NCBI GenBank assembly: GCA_009885995.1 | Contig: VFJQ01000013.1 | Location: 41,920-105,919, forward strand | DNA: 64,000 bases | Direction of reading: 5' to 3' | Origin: Verrucomicrobiota bacterium | Lineage (GTDB): Bacteria; Verrucomicrobiota; Verrucomicrobiia; Chthoniobacterales; Chthoniobacteraceae | In this document: piece after piece, positions 61,196 to 64,000 of the stretch | Layout: every line of letters begins with the position of its first letter | How positions within the stretch are numbered: the stretch's first letter is position 1 | Notes under the pieces: model-generated | The model's input: only the letters and a program-made list of their open reading frames with translations | Database searches by the model: none | Told to the model about the DNA's origin: nothing | Position numbers and translations under genes: made by a program

Positions 61196-62578
61196 ATGAC
61201 CGACTCCTCCCAACCTTGGTGGAAGCAACTCAACAGCTACCACTGGTTCGTTTTCTTCGTTGCATCGGCGGCGTGGTGCTTCGACTGCCTCGACCAGCAA
61301 CTCTTCATCCTAGCGCGCGATAACGCCGTCAAAGCGCTGTCGCCCGGCGTGGACTCGCTCACGCAGGGCAAGCTGAGTGGGTGGGCGATGAGCGTCTTCA
61401 TCGCGGGCTGGGCCACGGGCGGTCTCATCTTTGGCGCGGTCGGCGACCGGATCGGTCGCGCGAAGACGCTCGCGATCACCGTGCTCATCTACTCGCTCTT
61501 CACCGGGCTTTCCTCATTCGCGGCGAACATCGAGCAGTTCATGATCTACCGCGCGCTGACCGGGCTCGGGGTCGGCGGCGTATTCGGACTCGCGGTCGCG
61601 CTGGTCGCGGACGCCTTGCCGGATTCCGCCCGCCCGAAAGCGCTCGGCATGTTGCAGGCTCTCTCCGCCGTCGGCAACGTCACCGCCGGGCTTTGCGCGA
61701 TGTCGCTCTCGGGAGTCGATCCGCTGGTTTCGTGGAAGTATCTTTTCTGGATCGGAGCCATCCCCGCCTTCCTCTGCATCTTCATCATGATGCGCCTGAA
61801 GGAGCCCGAGAAGTGGATCGCCGCGAAGGCCACGAGCAAAATCGACAGCACCAAGGCGATGGGTTCCTACCTGAGCCTCTTCGGCGACGCGCGCTGGCGG
61901 AAACCCGCGCTGTTCGGGATGATGCTCTGCGTGTCCGCCGTCGTCGGGCTGTGGGGCATCGGCTTCTTCAGCAACAAGCTCGTCTCCGCCGCCATCGCCG
62001 ACTCGCTCGCCGGCAAGAACCTGAGCCCCGTGGAAGTCAGCGCCGCCAAGCAATGGTGGGCCGCGGCAAACCTGATCGTCATGAACATCGGCGCCTTCGT
62101 CGGCATGATCGCGTTCAGCAAGGCCGCGCATCGCTTTGGTCGCAAGCCGGTGTTCGTTGTCGCCTTCCTCGCGGCGATGGCGGCAACGATTTTCTTCTAC
62201 CTGAAGTTCAACACGCGTGCGGACATCTGGATGAGCTTCGTGCTCGGCGTCTGCCAGCTCTCGCTCTTCGCGGGCTTCGCGATTTATCTGCCCGAGCTTT
62301 TCCCCACGCGCCTGCGCAGCACCGGCACCAGCTTCTGTTACAACGTTGGGCGCTTCATTGCCGCCAGCGGACCGGTCACGCTCGGCGTGTTGCAAGCCAG
62401 GCTCGGAGCCACAGCCGTCGCCGCGCTGCCAGCGACCGCCAGCGCCGCCATGAAAGCCACCGCCGAACTCAACGCCTTCCGCACCGCCGGCTGCTACATG
62501 AGCGCGGTGTTCCTGGTCGGACTCGTCGCATTGCTGTTCCTGCCGGAGACGAAAGGGCGCCCGCTGCCGGAGGACTAG
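61196..62578 (+). CDS. MFS transporter (sugar/organic acid type)
   Basis: 460 residues, twelve predicted helices. N-terminal SYHWFVFFVASAAWCFDCLD, the helix 2-3 loop FGAVGDRIGRAKTLAI, and the ALTGLGVGGVFGLAVALVAD stretch typical of the AAHS/sugar porter group. A long insert between helices 7 and 8 (VSAAIADSLAGKNLSPVEVS) is unusual. The helix 8-9 loop reads AHRFGRKPVF, and LYLPELFPTRLRSTG-like (IYLPELFPTRLRSTG) is conserved. It likely imports the product of the upstream fused esterase/lactonase. A long inverted repeat begins three bases after its stop. Confidence 0.88.
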   Translation: MTDSSQPWWKQLNSYHWFVFFVASAAWCFDCLDQQLFILARDNAVKALSPGVDSLTQGKLSGWAMSVFIAGWATGGLIFGAVGDRIGRAKTLAITVLIYSLFTGLSSFAANIEQFMIYRALTGLGVGGVFGLAVALVADALPDSARPKALGMLQALSAVGNVTAGLCAMSLSGVDPLVSWKYLFWIGAIPAFLCIFIMMRLKEPEKWIAAKATSKIDSTKAMGSYLSLFGDARWRKPALFGMMLCVSAVVGLWGIGFFSNKLVSAAIADSLAGKNLSPVEVSAAKQWWAAANLIVMNIGAFVGMIAFSKAAHRFGRKPVFVVAFLAAMAATIFFYLKFNTRADIWMSFVLGVCQLSLFAGFAIYLPELFPTRLRSTGTSFCYNVGRFIAASGPVTLGVLQARLGATAVAALPATASAAMKATAELNAFRTAGCYMSAVFLVGLVALLFLPETKGRPLPED

Positions 62579-62580
62579 GA

Positions 62581-62690
62581 TGGAGCGCTGGCGTCCCCGC
62601 CGGCCACCTCCAGCGCGCGCAGCGCCACTCTCGATCTTTGTGCCGCGCTTCGCGCCTTTGCTCGTGGCCGGCGAGGACGCCAGCGCTCCA
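62581..62690. repeat. Long inverted-repeat element between MFS and rhomboid genes
   Basis: Left arm 62581-62607 (begins TGGAGCGCTGGCGTCC) and right arm 62664-62690 (ends GGACGCCAGCGCTCCA) are complementary over 27 bases with one mismatch, around a 56-base spacer. It starts three bases after the MFS stop codon. The shape, two REP-like arms around a spacer, resembles REPIN or MITE-type non-autonomous elements spread in genomes. No target-site duplication can be confirmed from one copy. Confidence 0.8.
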
Positions 62691-62735
62691 TGTTTTCCGT
62701 TTGGCACCGCGCTGGCTCCGCGTAGTCTCACCGCC

Positions 62736-63581
62736 ATGCGACCCTCCCGCCGCCAAACGCAACTCTTCCCGCGATATTGGGTGGGCGGGCGTCCCTCGGT
62801 GACGGTGCTGCTGGTCGCCTGCCTCACGGGCGCATTCGCGTCGCAATGGATGCTCACGATGCTCGATCCAGTCCTCGTCGATGACGGCTGGATCGCGGCA
62901 TGGCTCGCGGTCGGCAGCGAGAGTTTGTCCGGCGGGAAATGGTGGCAGTTCCTCACGTTCGGTTTTCTGCACGACAACCCGCTGCACCTGCTCGCGAACC
63001 TGCTGCTGATCTACTTCGCCGGTCGCGAGATTGAGCCGATCATCGGCCCGCGGCAGACGCTCAGCCTCTTCGCCCTCGGCCAGATCGCCGGCGGCCTCGC
63101 GCACGTGCTTGCGATGCCGGCGGTCCCGCTCGTGGGCGCATCGGCGGGGGCCGCGGCGCTGGTCACGGCATTCGCGACGGCGCTGCCGGAGCTGGAAGTC
63201 ATCGGGCATTTGTTCTTCGTGGTGCCGCTGAAGATCGGCGCGAAATACTTCGGCCTCGGCCTCGCGCTCATCAGCGCGACCTGCTGGATCACGCGCAGCT
63301 TCCCGCTCGCCGGTCCTGCTGCGGCGTTCACCGGCTGCGTCGTGGGCTGGATCGCCACGCGCCGCCTCGGGTTCGGACGGCCTTTCTGGTTCCAGCGCAT
63401 GATCTTCGACCACCGCCAGCGCGAGGCGCGGTTGCAGCGGATGCCACCGGAACAGTTCATGGCCGAGGAGATGGATCCCATCCTCGATAAGATCGCGCAG
63501 AGCGGCATGCAGAGCCTCACGCGCGCCGAGCGCAAGATCCTCGAGCGTGGCCGCGCGAAGATGGACGCGAAGCGCGGGTAG
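62736..63581 (+). CDS. Rhomboid-family membrane protein, probably protease-dead
   Basis: 281 residues from the ATG at 62736; the frame opens at 62580 but the first 52 codons lie in the repeat element. Six-helix rhomboid fold: FLHDNPLHLLANLLLIYFAG with His84 and Asn88 of the HxxxN motif, the nucleophile Ser136 in GASAG, and the final helix around AAAFTGCVVGW. The catalytic His expected eight residues before the Trp is Ala197 here, so protease activity is doubtful. The C-terminal ~55 residues are charged and helical (EEMDPILDKIAQSGMQSLTR). Confidence 0.82.
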   Translation: MRPSRRQTQLFPRYWVGGRPSVTVLLVACLTGAFASQWMLTMLDPVLVDDGWIAAWLAVGSESLSGGKWWQFLTFGFLHDNPLHLLANLLLIYFAGREIEPIIGPRQTLSLFALGQIAGGLAHVLAMPAVPLVGASAGAAALVTAFATALPELEVIGHLFFVVPLKIGAKYFGLGLALISATCWITRSFPLAGPAAAFTGCVVGWIATRRLGFGRPFWFQRMIFDHRQREARLQRMPPEQFMAEEMDPILDKIAQSGMQSLTRAERKILERGRAKMDAKRG

Positions 63582-63776
63582 TCGAGCGTCTGCCGGTGGC
63601 GCCTCACGCCGATCACGAGCGCGACGACCTTCTGAGTGCAAGGCCTCTCCTCGCCGCTCGGGCAATGCTCCCGTGGTCGCACTGGAGCCTCCCGCACGGT
63701 CCGGACGAGCGCGTGCAGCGCATCACGCACAAGCATCACGCACAATCTGCTCAAGCGCGCGATTGAGTGAGGGGGG
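63582..63776. other. Intergenic, no gene recognised
   Basis: 195 bases after the rhomboid gene. Short overlapping frames on both strands but none with gene-like features. A CATCACGCACA sequence appears twice in a row near 63721-63742. Nothing further seen. Confidence 0.4.
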
Positions 63777-63820
63777 TGTAGGGCAAGCGCCCCGCTTGCC
63801 GGTGGGGCGCTTGCCCTACA
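63777..63820. repeat. Dispersed palindromic element, copy 2
   Basis: TGTAGGGCAAGCGCCCC (63777-63793) is perfectly complementary to GGGGCGCTTGCCCTACA (63804-63820), a 17-pair arm. Inside lies the hairpin GGCAAGCG/CGCTTGCC also present in copy 1 (9559-9608). The shared TGTAGGGCAAGCG sequence shows the two are members of one repeat family. Confidence 0.8.
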
Positions 63821-63872
63821 GGGTTGCGAACGCGACCGCCGCTTCGGTTCGCCGCGCTGGATTCATTTCGGA

Positions 63873-63886
63873 TGAAAACGTTTGCC
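63873..63886. promoter_or_regulatory. LacI/GalR-type operator-like site
   Basis: TGAAAACGTTTGCC matches 13 of 14 positions of the LacI-family pattern TGnAAnCGnTTnCA, centred on CG, with a perfect AAACGTTT palindrome inside. It lies 34 bases upstream of the candidate frame at 63920. The regulator and target are not in the window. Confidence 0.35.
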
Positions 63887-63919
63887 ACGTTTCGCGTGAC
63901 CTCCTAAACGGCCCTGATC

Positions 63920-64000
63920 ATGGATTCGGTTTTCCACCCTCAGACAAACGATAGTTCGCCTGTCGCACTCGGAGCGTCGGGGCGTCGGAGCGTCGGAGCG
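63920..64000 (+). CDS. Possible start of a gene running off the right edge
   Basis: 27 codons from the ATG at 63920, open to the last base (MDSVFHPQTNDSSPVALGAS). No Shine-Dalgarno. Its last codons lie in the tandem 8-base repeat, so it may be spurious. The upstream LacI-type site is the only supporting evidence. Confidence 0.25.
   Translation, partial: MDSVFHPQTNDSSPVALGASGRRSVGA
63970..64000. repeat. Tandem 8-base repeat at the window end
   Basis: Unit CGGAGCGT (variant CGGGGCGT), about 3.9 copies to the last base and continuing beyond the window for an unknown length. Confidence 0.7.

Noticed and set aside
63011..63754. 247-codon minus-strand frame over the rhomboid gene
   Set aside because: Antisense to a motif-supported rhomboid frame, no domain features.
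1..64000. CRISPR arrays, rRNA, tRNA, transposase or integrase genes, prophage
   Set aside because: None recognised while reading both strands; weak tRNA-like stems in intergenic gaps did not fold with a correct acceptor and anticodon arm.

Overview
The window is a G+C-rich chromosomal segment (about two thirds G+C by eye). Its gene content points to the Verrucomicrobiota, probably a soil or freshwater lineage related to Chthoniobacter or Opitutus. The indicators are a secreted protein made of GloVer repeats, a Ser/Thr kinase fused to C-type-lectin-like and FGE-like domains, a class I lysyl-tRNA synthetase, DUF1080 and Gfo/Idh/MocA proteins, and many small secreted propellers and esterases. 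The lineage is an inference. No rRNA, tRNA, CRISPR array, integrase or transposase was recognised. Gene density is high, with many 1-4 base overlaps.

Layout. 1-8.3 kb: the 5' part of uvrA (cut by the left edge), a giant GloVer-repeat protein, an HU-type protein, RNase HIII, MutY and KDPG aldolase. 8.3-18.1 kb: a leftward catabolic cluster (class III aminotransferase, M81 peptidase-like protein, RidA, M19 dipeptidase, MFS transporter, SMP-30 lactonase) with a 1015-residue kinase/lectin-like/FGE-like fusion inside it. 18.2-21.7 kb: a truncated sodium:solute symporter with an intact small partner protein, then a zinc dehydrogenase, an amidohydrolase and an SDR. 21.8-32.3 kb: transglutaminase and M20 peptidase, a secreted orphan, class I LysRS, a PafA-like phosphatase, hexose-6-phosphate mutarotase, threonine synthase and a D-aminoacylase-like amidohydrolase.

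32.3-36 kb: an operon with overlapping stop/start codons in which a bile-acid-type symporter and a phosphotransferase have lost internal segments, while the HpcH/HpaI aldolase and an NTF2-like gene remain intact. 36-45.2 kb: a rightward run of secreted proteins (orphan, PQQ-type propeller, DUF1080, two alpha/beta hydrolases) facing a leftward run with two Gfo/Idh/MocA oxidoreductases and a propeller. Together these suggest glycoside breakdown by oxidation at C3. 45.3-54.3 kb: Tex, a 1145-residue coiled-coil protein, HflX and RibBA, all leftward, with the coiled-coil gene overlapping hflX. 54.7-64 kb: ribosomal protein bS21 with a clear terminator, an AEC transporter, a HerA-like ATPase, several small or lipoprotein genes, an esterase/SMP-30 fusion with an MFS transporter, a rhomboid-like protein lacking the catalytic His, and palindromic repeats at the right edge.

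Most promising leads: the decaying coupled operon at 33.4-34.6 kb; the kinase-lectin-FGE fusion inside the amino-compound cluster; the coiled-coil protein with an unnamed N-terminal domain tied to HflX; the His-less rhomboid; and two kinds of dispersed palindrome. Calls rest on reading motifs by eye, with no database search.
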